Of a stretch of 64,000 nucleotides of DNA, positions 52,687-61,279 are shown piece after piece. Origin of the DNA: Colwellia echini (GTDB taxonomy: Bacteria; Pseudomonadota; Gammaproteobacteria; Enterobacterales; Alteromonadaceae); the NCBI RefSeq assembly GCF_002843355.2, contig NZ_PJAI02000008.1, positions 62,001 to 126,000 on the forward strand, read 5' to 3'. The position numbers were made by a program, and so were the translations under genes. The notes beneath the pieces were generated by a model. It ran no database searches. It saw nothing but the letters and a program-made list of their open reading frames with translations, and was not told where the DNA came from. Positions within the stretch are counted from its first letter, which is position 1. Each line of letters opens with the position of its first letter.

Positions 52687-53553
52687 TTATTTAATATCTC
52701 CCTTTAAATATACGCTTTTCATGGTGTCCCATTGATAATCATCTAACAACCGCATTATCTTTCCTTCCATCCGAGATAGGTTTATATAATGACGAAGTTT
52801 TGATTTAAGTGGAGCACCAGCAACACGAGGTTGATCAGGGTCTATTTCCCAAGGATGAAAATAAAAGCTATACGGTTGCTGTTCGGCTGCTAAATATTCA
52901 TCAATACGCCTTTTTGATAACCAATAAGGATATAAGCGAAAATAACCACCACCACCAATGCCAGTATTAACTTCATCTTTCCGTATAGTAGGAATCGGAA
53001 TTTCAATAATCCCTTCTTCTCTTTGATACTTAAAACGTGGCCAATGCGGCACGCCGTACAAATCATGTTCAATAGGATAAGTACTTGAGCTATATTCAAA
53101 GCCTAATTCTGTTAGTGTTTCATACACCCAAGTATTACTGTCATTAATTGAAAAGCTTGGCGCTCTATAACCAATAACAGCTTCTCCAGACGCATCTTCA
53201 AGTATTTGTTTGCTTTTACTGACATCAGCAGTAAATTGCGCTTGGCTCATCCCCGTTGTTCGTTGATGCGCATAGCCATGACTCGCTAGCTCGTGCCCTT
53301 GATCAACAATGGCTTTAATTAGATTAGGACAACGTTCTGCCACCCAACCTAAAGTAAAAAAGGTACATTTAGCTTGTTTTTTCTCGAATAACTCTAAAAG
53401 TCGATAAGTGTTTTTTTCAACGCGCAATTCTAAACTTTGCCAATCGTTTTTATCTATCGAATTTTCAAATGCAGAAACATGAAAATAATCTTCAACGTCA
53501 ACGGTAAGCGCCTGCTTTTCAGGTAAGATGATGGCTTTACTTGTTGTTTTCAT
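52687..53553 (-). CDS. Polysaccharide deacetylase, exosortase-A-associated (NodB-type)
   Basis: The 288-residue protein carries a NodB-type deacetylase domain. Landmarks are the catalytic/metal region LTVDVEDYFHVSAFE (Asp), the His pair in HELASHGYAHQRT, VIGYRAPSFSI and the final YFHPWEIDPDQPR. These match the XrtA-system deacetylase group (TIGR03006). It should remove an acetyl group from an amino sugar of the polysaccharide. I see no signal peptide, so it may act on the cytoplasmic intermediate. It starts five bases after the EpsB-like transferase stop, and two bases separate it from XrtA. Confidence 0.94.
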   Translation of the reverse strand: MKTTSKAIILPEKQALTVDVEDYFHVSAFENSIDKNDWQSLELRVEKNTYRLLELFEKKQAKCTFFTLGWVAERCPNLIKAIVDQGHELASHGYAHQRTTGMSQAQFTADVSKSKQILEDASGEAVIGYRAPSFSINDSNTWVYETLTELGFEYSSSTYPIEHDLYGVPHWPRFKYQREEGIIEIPIPTIRKDEVNTGIGGGGYFRLYPYWLSKRRIDEYLAAEQQPYSFYFHPWEIDPDQPRVAGAPLKSKLRHYINLSRMEGKIMRLLDDYQWDTMKSVYLKGDIK

Positions 53554-53558
53554 GCTAA

Positions 53559-54962
53559 TTAACGCCCTTTACCAAACAATACGATTTCCACTGTTCGAAT
53601 TAATATTAATAAATCCAATAAAAAACTACGATGCTTAATGTAATACAAATCAAATTTAAGCTTTTCTAAAGAATCGTTTTCTGTTGCACCATAAGGATAT
53701 TTTAATTGTGCCCAACCAGTTAAACCTGGCTTGACGTTATGGCGTTCATTGTAATACGGAAGATTTTCAATAAGCTGTGTTACAAATTCAGGTCGCTCTG
53801 GACGCGGACCTACAAACCCCATATCACCATGTAATACATTCCAAATCTGCGGTAATTCATCAATACGGTATTTACGTAAATAATGGCCTATTTTAGTGAT
53901 TCGATTATCATTTTCACTGGCCATTTGCGCACCATCTTTTTCTGCATCTAAACGCATACTACGAAACTTGATAATTTTGAAAGGTTCACCGTCTAAGCCA
54001 ACACGGATTTGCTTATAAAAAACAGGCGCCGACCAACCTTCGGTCATTTTCATAAACAATGCAGTTAACAACATAATTGGCCAAGTTAGCATTAACAAAA
54101 ACAAAGCCATTGCTGCATTAAAAATCCAATCTAAGGTGTTACGTAAATAGTTATTAGAAGTAAAACCATTTGAGAAAATTATCCAGCTCGGATAAATAAG
54201 ATTTACTGCTATCTGCCCTGTTTCACGTTCAATAAAGTCTAATATGTCAGTAATTTCGATACCACGGATTTTACACGCGAATAGCTCATCAACTGGCAGC
54301 GCATTACGACGTTCATCATTAGCGACAACAATTTCATCAATTTCATGAGTTAAAGCATAATCAGTTAATGATTCATTCAAATTGATACGCGGCTCTCTTT
54401 TTATGCCGTCTGGCAAGTCACCCGGCATGACCACAAAACCATGCACGGTAAAGTCTTGTCTGTCTACATCACGTCGCATACGGTTTTCTATAATTGCGGC
54501 TCGTTGACCTGCCCCTAAAACCAAAACATTACGTTTACCAAATCCAAAAAAGTTAACTTTAAAGGTAAAATAACGAAAGCTTGTTACAAGTAATACACTG
54601 AGTAACGAAGCCATAGCCAGTAGTTCAACAGGTAAAAAACCTTGGCCAAATAATGGGTTAATTATCGTTATTGCAAAAAAACCTACTGATACACACATCA
54701 GCATTCGTCTAAATATGCCGCGGAAGCTTTCTCTTAACTTAGAATTATATAAACCTAAAGCTAAAGCACTTAATTGATTAAGCAAAGCAAAAATAACAGC
54801 GTATATGATAAAGTAACTATTAGGTTCTGCTTTAAAATCAACTATTTGATATAGTCCATTTAGATGAACAGCTAATAGCAAAGAACCAGAAAATAAAAAT
54901 TGCTCTATGATAATAAGAGATTTACTACCTGCGGATAAATCTCGAAATTTTGAACTAGACAT
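53559..54962 (-). CDS. Initiating polyprenyl-phosphate sugar transferase, exosortase-A type (EpsB-like)
   Basis: The 467-residue protein has four or five N-terminal membrane helices (about 15-130), a Rossmann-like domain (RNVLVLGAGQRAAIIENR) and, after another helix (about 280-300), the PF02397 bacterial sugar transferase catalytic domain (PVFYKQIRVG, FKIIKFRSM, YRIDELPQIWNVL, MGFVGPRPERPEF). It should transfer the first sugar-1-phosphate to undecaprenyl phosphate. It is the first gene of the long minus-strand block, transcribed from the 243-base divergent promoter shared with the export gene. Confidence 0.95.
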   Translation of the reverse strand: MSSSKFRDLSAGSKSLIIIEQFLFSGSLLLAVHLNGLYQIVDFKAEPNSYFIIYAVIFALLNQLSALALGLYNSKLRESFRGIFRRMLMCVSVGFFAITIINPLFGQGFLPVELLAMASLLSVLLVTSFRYFTFKVNFFGFGKRNVLVLGAGQRAAIIENRMRRDVDRQDFTVHGFVVMPGDLPDGIKREPRINLNESLTDYALTHEIDEIVVANDERRNALPVDELFACKIRGIEITDILDFIERETGQIAVNLIYPSWIIFSNGFTSNNYLRNTLDWIFNAAMALFLLMLTWPIMLLTALFMKMTEGWSAPVFYKQIRVGLDGEPFKIIKFRSMRLDAEKDGAQMASENDNRITKIGHYLRKYRIDELPQIWNVLHGDMGFVGPRPERPEFVTQLIENLPYYNERHNVKPGLTGWAQLKYPYGATENDSLEKLKFDLYYIKHRSFLLDLLILIRTVEIVLFGKGR

Positions 54963-55090
54963 AATTTTTTGAACTAGACTTGCTATCTATGAGCGGCCCA
55001 GATTCCCTTTAATTTATACCAACAGATTTGCTAGTAGCTACCTACAAAAAAACTGCGGTATTCTAACAAAAAACATACTAAAGTTAACGT

Positions 55091-55112
55091 TTAATTTACA
55101 GGTGTAAATTAA
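55091..55112. promoter_or_regulatory. 22-bp perfect palindrome in the divergent exopolysaccharide promoter
   Basis: Arms TTAATTTACA and TGTAAATTAA flank GG. The site lies 94 bases before the export-protein start and 129 bases before the sugar-transferase start. It is a candidate operator that could control both arms of the locus. A smaller TGGTA-AAA-TACCA repeat follows at 55138-55150. Confidence 0.6.
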
Positions 55113-55206
55113 GATTATTATTTACGTTGTTAAATAGTGGTAAAATACCATACAATTAAACCTTGTTTTTTTGAATCAAAATATATATTTAAAAAGGTGT
55201 AAATTA
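55101..55206 (+). repeat. 11-base direct repeat linking the palindrome and the export-gene start
   Basis: GGTGTAAATTA occurs at 55101-55111, in the right half of the palindrome, and again at 55196-55206, where it spans the ribosome-binding site and the first base of the start codon. A regulator or RNA-binding partner could recognise both. Confidence 0.5.
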
Positions 55207-55841
55207 TGGATAATCGCTTAGCCAACAATATCAAAGTTGGGCTGCTATTGTTAGCAACACTCCTTTCAGGCTGTAGCTCAAATAATTCGCTGCCAGTAGC
55301 AACTTTACATCCTTCAGATACTGCTGACATTAACTCATACCGATATTTAATCGGACCAAGTGATGTCCTTTCTATTTTTGTTTGGCGTAACCCCGAAGTA
55401 TCGGGCACTTTTGTTGTTCGCCCAGACGGCATGATCACTACCTCTTTAGTAGAAGATATCAGTGTTAGTGGTAAAACACCTACTGAATTAGCACGTTCTA
55501 TTGAAGAAATTTTATCTACTTATTTAAGAGATCCTATTGTTACAGTAACAGTAGACACCTTTGTTGGCCCTTTTAGTCAACAAATACGCGTAATAGGTGA
55601 AGCAGCTCAACCACGCGCAATAAATTACATTCAACATATGACATTACTCGATGTAATGATTCAAGTTGGTGGTTTAACCGAGTTTGCCGATGGTAATGAT
55701 GCGGTATTAATTCGTATTGAGGATGGGCAACAAAAAGAATACCAAGTATTGATAAACGAATTACTTAAAGATGGTGAAATAAGCGCCAATGTAGATATGC
55801 TGCCTGGCGATATAATTATCATTCCAGAAGCTTGGTTTTAA
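55206..55841 (+). CDS. Polysaccharide export lipoprotein (Wza-like, exosortase-A-associated)
   Basis: The 211-residue lipoprotein has lipobox LSGC (Cys23), a Poly_export domain (about 45-125, YLIGPSDVLSIFVWRNPE, VRPDGMITTSLV) and an SLBB domain (about 130-205, IRVIGEAAQPRAINY). Its size and sequence match the XrtA-system group (TIGR03027). It should be the outer-membrane export channel component. AAAAAGG lies six bases before the ATG. A 125-base gap separates it from the chain-length gene. Confidence 0.94.
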   Translation: MDNRLANNIKVGLLLLATLLSGCSSNNSLPVATLHPSDTADINSYRYLIGPSDVLSIFVWRNPEVSGTFVVRPDGMITTSLVEDISVSGKTPTELARSIEEILSTYLRDPIVTVTVDTFVGPFSQQIRVIGEAAQPRAINYIQHMTLLDVMIQVGGLTEFADGNDAVLIRIEDGQQKEYQVLINELLKDGEISANVDMLPGDIIIIPEAWF

Positions 55842-55899
55842 GCCTCGTTATTAAGAATTCATATGTGTTTACTGAAACACTGATTTTGATTTAAGAAAA

Positions 55900-55921
55900 T
55901 CATTTATAAGTCATTTATAAG
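55900..55921 (+). repeat. 11-bp tandem repeat upstream of the chain-length gene
   Basis: TCATTTATAAG is present twice in immediate succession, 46 bases before the chain-length start. A GTGTTT-ACTG-AAACAC hairpin (55865-55880) lies just ahead. This may mark an internal promoter or processing site. Confidence 0.5.
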
Positions 55922-55966
55922 TAAAGCCTTATGCGTAATCACTAAGGTAAATTTCAAAGGTTAACA

Positions 55967-57550
55967 ATGCAAGATATATTTGAAGAGATAATTGATTATC
56001 TAAAAGGGATTTGGTTAAAGCGTCGTTATATCATCATAGCAACTTGGCTAATTTGCCCTATTGGTTGGTATTTTGTTGCCTCTATGCCCAATGTGTATGA
56101 ATCTGAAGCAAAAGTGTATGTTGATACTCAATCTCTATTACGTCCTCTTTTGAAAGGTTTAACTGTTGAAACAGATCCTAATACACAAATTCGTTTAATG
56201 GTGAGAACGTTATTAAGTCGTCCAAATTTAGAACGCATATCGCGAATGACTGATTTGGATGTACAAGCTAATAACAGTGAAGAATACGAAGAAATTATTG
56301 AAGAGTTGAAAGACAAAATAAAAATATCGAGCGTTGGTCGCGAAAATATTTATACCTTAAGCATTGAAGATAAAGACCCTGAAATGGCAAAAAACATTGT
56401 CCGTTCTGCACTAACTGTTTTTATCGAAAATACCTTAGGCGAAACACGAAACAATTCAGACAGCGCGCAAAAGTTTTTAAATACTCAATTAAAAGAATAT
56501 GAGAACAGACTTGCAAACTCAGAAGCAAGGTTAACTACTTTCAAACAAAAATATAGTGGTGTTTTACCAAATCAGTCTGGTGGCTACTACGCAAAACTGA
56601 ATGGTATTAAAGATCAGTTAAAATCTATAGAACTTGAAATTTTAGAAAATGAAACCCGTTTAGATTCTGCTAAAAAACAACTAGCGCAATCAATTGTTGC
56701 TGATACGGGTAGTGATAATAAAATAAAAAGTGACAGTTCAATTCAAACAACTTACGACGACAGAATTACTGAATTAGAACTTCAATTAGATAACCTAAAA
56801 CTTCGTTATACCGATAAGCATCCTGATGTTATTGAAGTATCAAGAAATCTAAGCCATTTAGAAAAGCTACGTAGCACTGAAATTGAAAGCTATCTGGAGC
56901 AAAATAACGAAAGCGCTGGCAGCTTAAAAAGACTCAGTGCTAATCCTGTAGTACAGGAAGTTCAAATTGAAGTTAATCAATTAGAGAATTTGATAGCTTC
57001 ACTTAACGTGCGTGCAAATAATTATCGTGAGCGTATCGTAGAGCTTGAGAACATGGTTCATACCTTACCTGAAATTGAAGCCGAGTTAGTTGCTTTAAAT
57101 CGTGGTTATGAAATAACTAAATCTAAGTATGAAGAGTTATTATCACGTAAAGAAACAGCACAATTAGCGCAACAAGCTGATGAAACAACAGATAAAATTC
57201 AATTTCGAGTGCTTAATCCGCCACGTAAAGCTACTAAGCCTTCAGGGCCTAAACGCTTCATATTATTTGGCGTAGTTACAGTATTTGGCTTTGGTGTTGG
57301 TATTGGTTTATCGTTCTTAATGAGCCAATTAAATCCGGTGGCAACGTCAACAACGCAATTATCTAAAATTACCGGCGTGCCTATCTTTGGGGTTATTTCA
57401 GCAAATGAAAACCTAGGTCTTCATAAATGGCATCAAAAGAAGACACTCATTTTTATTGCGTCTAATTTGTTATTATTATGCTTATTAGCATTATTTATAA
57501 GTTACTTTTTATTTACTGATATCATCCCTGAACCTTTAAGGATTTTTTAG
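55967..57550 (+). CDS. Chain-length determinant protein, exosortase-A-associated (Wzz-like)
   Basis: The 527-residue inner-membrane protein has a first membrane helix (about 23-40), a Wzz domain (VYESEAKVYVDTQSLLRP), a long periplasmic coiled-coil (about 150-385, many Leu/Glu/Gln/Lys heptads) and the proline-rich VLNPPRKATKPSGPKR before the second helix (about 440-462). A third hydrophobic segment (about 490-515) closes the protein. This matches the XrtA group TIGR03007. With the separate kinase gene two bases downstream it forms the Wzc-like split pair. AAAGG precedes the ATG. Confidence 0.94.
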   Translation: MQDIFEEIIDYLKGIWLKRRYIIIATWLICPIGWYFVASMPNVYESEAKVYVDTQSLLRPLLKGLTVETDPNTQIRLMVRTLLSRPNLERISRMTDLDVQANNSEEYEEIIEELKDKIKISSVGRENIYTLSIEDKDPEMAKNIVRSALTVFIENTLGETRNNSDSAQKFLNTQLKEYENRLANSEARLTTFKQKYSGVLPNQSGGYYAKLNGIKDQLKSIELEILENETRLDSAKKQLAQSIVADTGSDNKIKSDSSIQTTYDDRITELELQLDNLKLRYTDKHPDVIEVSRNLSHLEKLRSTEIESYLEQNNESAGSLKRLSANPVVQEVQIEVNQLENLIASLNVRANNYRERIVELENMVHTLPEIEAELVALNRGYEITKSKYEELLSRKETAQLAQQADETTDKIQFRVLNPPRKATKPSGPKRFILFGVVTVFGFGVGIGLSFLMSQLNPVATSTTQLSKITGVPIFGVISANENLGLHKWHQKKTLIFIASNLLLLCLLALFISYFLFTDIIPEPLRIF

Positions 57551-57552
57551 CC

Positions 57553-58515
57553 ATGAGTACTATCGAAAAAGCCTTGGCTAAACAAAAATTAGCTCAACAA
57601 CAATTAACCGAACAGCAATTGACAGAGCAGCACAGTACTGAACAACAAAGTACCGAGCAAAGTAGTACCGAACACAAAAGTACCGAAGCTACTGCTGAGC
57701 CTGAAATTATACAAGAAGTGGCGGAGAAAACGACTGCTTCAGTCACAACCAAAAAGCAGACCAGTAACAGCAACAAAGAAACAATAATATTAAATGGTGA
57801 AAGGCTTAATGAACGTGGCTTTATTTATAGTCCTGATAGCACCCATTATATTCAAGAAGAGTTTAGACACATTAAACGTAAGTTACTCAATAATGCTTTT
57901 GGTTTAGCGTCAAAAACATTAAATAATAGTAATTTAATCATGGTAAGTAGTTCTCATCCAAATGAGGGGAAAACCTATGTTGCTATTAACTTAGCGTTAA
58001 GTATCGCCCTAGAGCAGGATAAAACTGTGTTATTGGTTGATGCCGACGTGCTAAGACCAAGTTTACACAGAGAATTAGAGTTTGAGAGCAAAAAAGGCTT
58101 GCTTGAATACTTACTCGGTGAGGTTTCATCGCTATCTGATATTATTTACAGCACCAATATAGATAACTTAAAGTTAGTCCCTGCGGGTAAACCACATCAT
58201 TTAACCAATGAATTATTAGCTAGTGAGCGCATGGCAAATTTAGCTAAAGAGCTAGCTGAACGCTATCCAGACAGAATTGTTATTTTCGATTGCCCGCCAA
58301 TATTAGGGGTAACAGAAACACCGGTATTATCTGATCTAGTTGGTCAGGCTATTGTTGTAGTTGAAGAGTCTAAAACCAAAACTGATGATGTTAAAATAGC
58401 TGTGAGTCAACTCAATAGTGATATAGCGATAGGTTTAGTGATGAATAAAACCATTAGATCTAAAAAAGATATTTACGGCTATTATGGATATGGCTATGGC
58501 CAAAAAACCCAGTAA
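57553..58515 (+). CDS. BY-kinase-type tyrosine kinase, exosortase-A-associated
   Basis: The 320-residue cytosolic protein has a low-complexity N-terminus with repeated TEQ units (about 15-45). The kinase domain has Walker A SSHPNEGKT, Walker A' VLLVDADVLRPSLH and Walker B IVIFDCPPIL. A Tyr-rich tail (YGYYGYGYG) is the usual autophosphorylation cluster. It matches the XrtA group TIGR03018 and should work with the chain-length protein. Its last 32 bases, which encode the Tyr tail, also encode the start of the next gene. The N-terminal repeat is encoded by near-identical ACCGAACAG-type units and could vary in copy number. Confidence 0.93.
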   Translation: MSTIEKALAKQKLAQQQLTEQQLTEQHSTEQQSTEQSSTEHKSTEATAEPEIIQEVAEKTTASVTTKKQTSNSNKETIILNGERLNERGFIYSPDSTHYIQEEFRHIKRKLLNNAFGLASKTLNNSNLIMVSSSHPNEGKTYVAINLALSIALEQDKTVLLVDADVLRPSLHRELEFESKKGLLEYLLGEVSSLSDIIYSTNIDNLKLVPAGKPHHLTNELLASERMANLAKELAERYPDRIVIFDCPPILGVTETPVLSDLVGQAIVVVEESKTKTDDVKIAVSQLNSDIAIGLVMNKTIRSKKDIYGYYGYGYGQKTQ

Positions 58516-60088
58516 CGTGCTAGCAAATCAAACAGCCTATATAACAATAATAGTATTGTTATATAGTGTTTTTTCGACTTCAACATTATCAGCAAGTGAA
58601 TGGTATTTTGAGCCTAGCTTAGGGCTTACAGAGACTTATACCAATAATATTAACCTAACTGGAACTGATAAAGTGTCTAGTTTAGTTAGCCAATTTATTG
58701 TTGGTGCCGACGCTAACTTCACCTCAAAAAAATTACAATTCTCTTTTAACGCCACAGAAACTTTTGTTGGTTATAGCCACGACACAGAAACCAATAACGC
58801 TTACTTAACGCTACAAGCTAACGCGACATATGACCTGTGGCAAGAAAACCTCAAAGCTATTGCTAGCTCTTCAGTAACCAATATAGACAGAAATGCGACA
58901 GAAAACAGTTTAGCTGATTTAGTAACCGGCGATACTATTCAGCAAATTGATAATTCTGCTGGTTTACAGTTCAATAGTGGCAATAGTAATTATGTTTTTG
59001 GTACGTCTTTAATTTATAACAACACTCAAACTGAAGATGGTATAGGGGAAAGTCATGGCTTATCTGCAACTATCAACAGTACCAACGGTAGTGCTACTCG
59101 CAATGTATTTTGGGACCTAAATGGTAATTTCATTAATCAAAAAAATGCTGGCTTTACCAGTGAAAATTACCAATTTGAAACTAAAGTAGGCGCAATAACT
59201 GATTATAAAGTTAATCCTTTCATTCGTATTTATAATGAAAGGGTGACAGGAACATTACAGGGTAGTAACCCTGATGCAATTCCATCTTGGGGCCCAGGTT
59301 TGCGTTTTCAGGCTGCTAAGCACTTCATTATCGATTTATCTTATAACTATATTATCGGCGATAATACCACTAGTGAAAACTATGCGGCAGCCGATATAGA
59401 TTGGCAACCTTCAGAGCGAACATCTCTTAAAGCCGGTTACTCTACGCGTTTTTTTGGTAAATCTTATAATTTTGATTTTTCACACCGAATGAGAAGATTG
59501 ACAACCACTATTTCTTATAATGAATCTATTGGCGCTTTCGAACGTAGTAATTATCAAGAGGTTGATAGTGACTTATGGTGTCCGACCAGTTCAACCAACA
59601 TTAATGACTGTTTACCTCCAGGACAAGTGCCTGATGACACTAATGGTTTCGAAAACATTCCAATCACCACAACAGAATTAGTACAAAGTAATCAATTTTC
59701 TTTAAATAAAATATTTTTATGGCAAACCGAGTTAGCGCTATCTCGCACTACATTCACTATTAATGTATCTAATAACAATACTGAAAACTTAAGTACAAAT
59801 GAAGTTGATGTATATTTTGATGCCCGTTTCACCATGGCTCGCCGTTTAAGTTCTAGAAGTAATCTGATTATGTTTGTTGATTACACTAATAATGTTTTTG
59901 ATGAAGCGAATCCTGGTGGCCCCTATCAAAAAGATATATATAAAACAGTTTCAGCTACTTACGATAAAAGCTTAGCGTCATCACTCAATTCATTTTTTAC
60001 CCTGCAATACCTCGATCGAGAATCAAATATTGCACAGTATAATTATACTGAAGCGCGCGCTTCTATTAACTTAACAAAAGATTTTTAA
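58484..60088 (+). CDS. Exosortase-A-associated outer-membrane protein (TIGR03016-like)
   Basis: The 534-residue protein has an N-terminal hydrophobic segment (ITIIVLLYSVFSTSTLSA) and signal cleavage before SEWYFEP. A large beta-rich barrel of alternating strands (WYFEPSLGLTETYTNN, FSFNATETFVGYSH) ends in YTEARASINLTKDF with a terminal Phe typical of outer-membrane barrels. Members occur in most XrtA loci and may form part of the export channel or its partner. The start is uncertain: ATG at 58484, 58490 and 58496 are in frame, all inside the kinase gene. The longest start is listed. Confidence 0.9.
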   Translation: MDMAMAKKPSNVLANQTAYITIIVLLYSVFSTSTLSASEWYFEPSLGLTETYTNNINLTGTDKVSSLVSQFIVGADANFTSKKLQFSFNATETFVGYSHDTETNNAYLTLQANATYDLWQENLKAIASSSVTNIDRNATENSLADLVTGDTIQQIDNSAGLQFNSGNSNYVFGTSLIYNNTQTEDGIGESHGLSATINSTNGSATRNVFWDLNGNFINQKNAGFTSENYQFETKVGAITDYKVNPFIRIYNERVTGTLQGSNPDAIPSWGPGLRFQAAKHFIIDLSYNYIIGDNTTSENYAAADIDWQPSERTSLKAGYSTRFFGKSYNFDFSHRMRRLTTTISYNESIGAFERSNYQEVDSDLWCPTSSTNINDCLPPGQVPDDTNGFENIPITTTELVQSNQFSLNKIFLWQTELALSRTTFTINVSNNNTENLSTNEVDVYFDARFTMARRLSSRSNLIMFVDYTNNVFDEANPGGPYQKDIYKTVSATYDKSLASSLNSFFTLQYLDRESNIAQYNYTEARASINLTKDF

Positions 60089-60089
60089 T

Positions 60090-61142
60090 ATGTACGAAAG
60101 TTACTACGGTTTTAGCGAACGACCTTTTCAATTAAGCCCTGATCCTCGCTTTTTCTTTGCAACCAGCCACCATCAACGCGCTTTATCCTATTTACAATAT
60201 GGGCTAGATCAAGGCGAAGGCTTTATCGTAATAACAGGTCCTATAGGTACAGGAAAAACAACCATTGCCCGTAATTTATTAGCCAACATTGCTGATGAAA
60301 AAATTGTCGCGGCACAATTAGTTACTACTAAGTTGTCACCTGATGAATTACTTGAACTTATTGCTGCAGAATTTAAAATTACAGTAAATGGTAACAGTAA
60401 AGCAGACTTATTACGCAGCATTGAGCAATTTTTAATTGGTTTAAACCAACAAGGTAAACGCGCTTTATTATTAGTAGATGAAGCACAAAACTTACCATCG
60501 GAAACCATAGAAGAGCTACGTATGCTTTCTAACTTCCAACTTGACAATAAACCACTTATTCAAAGCTTTTTATTAGGTCAAGAAGAATTACAAGACATTA
60601 TAGCTGCTCCTAATATGGAGCAATTTAGGCAACGAATTATAGCCTCTGCGCATTTAAGACCATTAAAGGTTGAAGAGGTTAAAGACTATGTAAATCATAG
60701 ATTAGCGCAGGCAAACTGTAACAAAGAAGGCTTATTTCCTGATGACGGCTTTCAGGTTATCTTCGAAAAAACACTAGGTGTACCTAGAAAAATAAACATC
60801 TTTGTAGATCGTTTACTTTTGTTTGGTTTTCTTGAAGAGCTAACAATTATTGATAGTGACGTTATTAATGAAGTAGCCAGCGAAATGTCGGTTGAATTAA
60901 CAGGATCACTAAACGGTTCCGCCTTAAAAAATTCCGAATTTTCACAGCAACTTGTTATTAATTCAACAGAAAATGTTGAAAACATTAAAAATGTATTGCG
61001 TGAAGTAGAAGAAATACTAGAAGCGTCAATTCAACAAAAAGTTAAAATGACGCGCTATATTGATAAGCTGTTAAAACAAAAAAGCCGAGAGTTTGCCAAA
61101 GCGCAAAGTGCTAATGCTAATGACATAAAACAAAGCAAATAG
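60090..61142 (+). CDS. Exosortase-A-associated AAA ATPase (TIGR03015-like, ExeA-type)
   Basis: The 350-residue protein starts with YYGFSERPFQLSPDPRF, the signature of the ExeA/GspA-type ATPase group of XrtA loci. Walker A GPIGTGKTT is at about 50-58, Walker B ALLLVDEAQNL about 125-135, and an arginine-bearing sensor GVPRKINIFVDRLL about 228-241. No peptidoglycan-binding domain follows; the C-terminus is a charged coiled-coil-like tail. The start is one base after the upstream stop, so it belongs to the same operon. Its role in assembly or regulation is not established. Confidence 0.94.
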   Translation: MYESYYGFSERPFQLSPDPRFFFATSHHQRALSYLQYGLDQGEGFIVITGPIGTGKTTIARNLLANIADEKIVAAQLVTTKLSPDELLELIAAEFKITVNGNSKADLLRSIEQFLIGLNQQGKRALLLVDEAQNLPSETIEELRMLSNFQLDNKPLIQSFLLGQEELQDIIAAPNMEQFRQRIIASAHLRPLKVEEVKDYVNHRLAQANCNKEGLFPDDGFQVIFEKTLGVPRKINIFVDRLLLFGFLEELTIIDSDVINEVASEMSVELTGSLNGSALKNSEFSQQLVINSTENVENIKNVLREVEEILEASIQQKVKMTRYIDKLLKQKSREFAKAQSANANDIKQSK

Positions 61143-61187
61143 AGCAAGTAGAGTAAGAAATCAGTACATCTATTGATAACAATATAG

Positions 61188-61218
61188 CTCCCCGACTAAT
61201 ACATCTGCATACGGGGAG
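61188..61218. terminator. GC-rich stem-loop between ATPase and prsR genes
   Basis: CTCCCCG pairs with CGGGGAG around a 17-base loop; outer TTGATA and TATCA could extend the pairing with interior bulges. It lies between convergent genes. No T-run follows on either strand, so it is a weak terminator candidate or another structured RNA. Confidence 0.5.
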
Positions 61219-61279
61219 GGTATCACCAATATTAATTCCTAATTTATTTAGTATCTAGTTAATATCTAATCCCTAATAA

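Noticed and set aside
57594..57776. Minus-strand Cys-rich open frame
   Set aside because: The Cys pattern is the antisense reading of the TEQ repeat of the tyrosine kinase gene.
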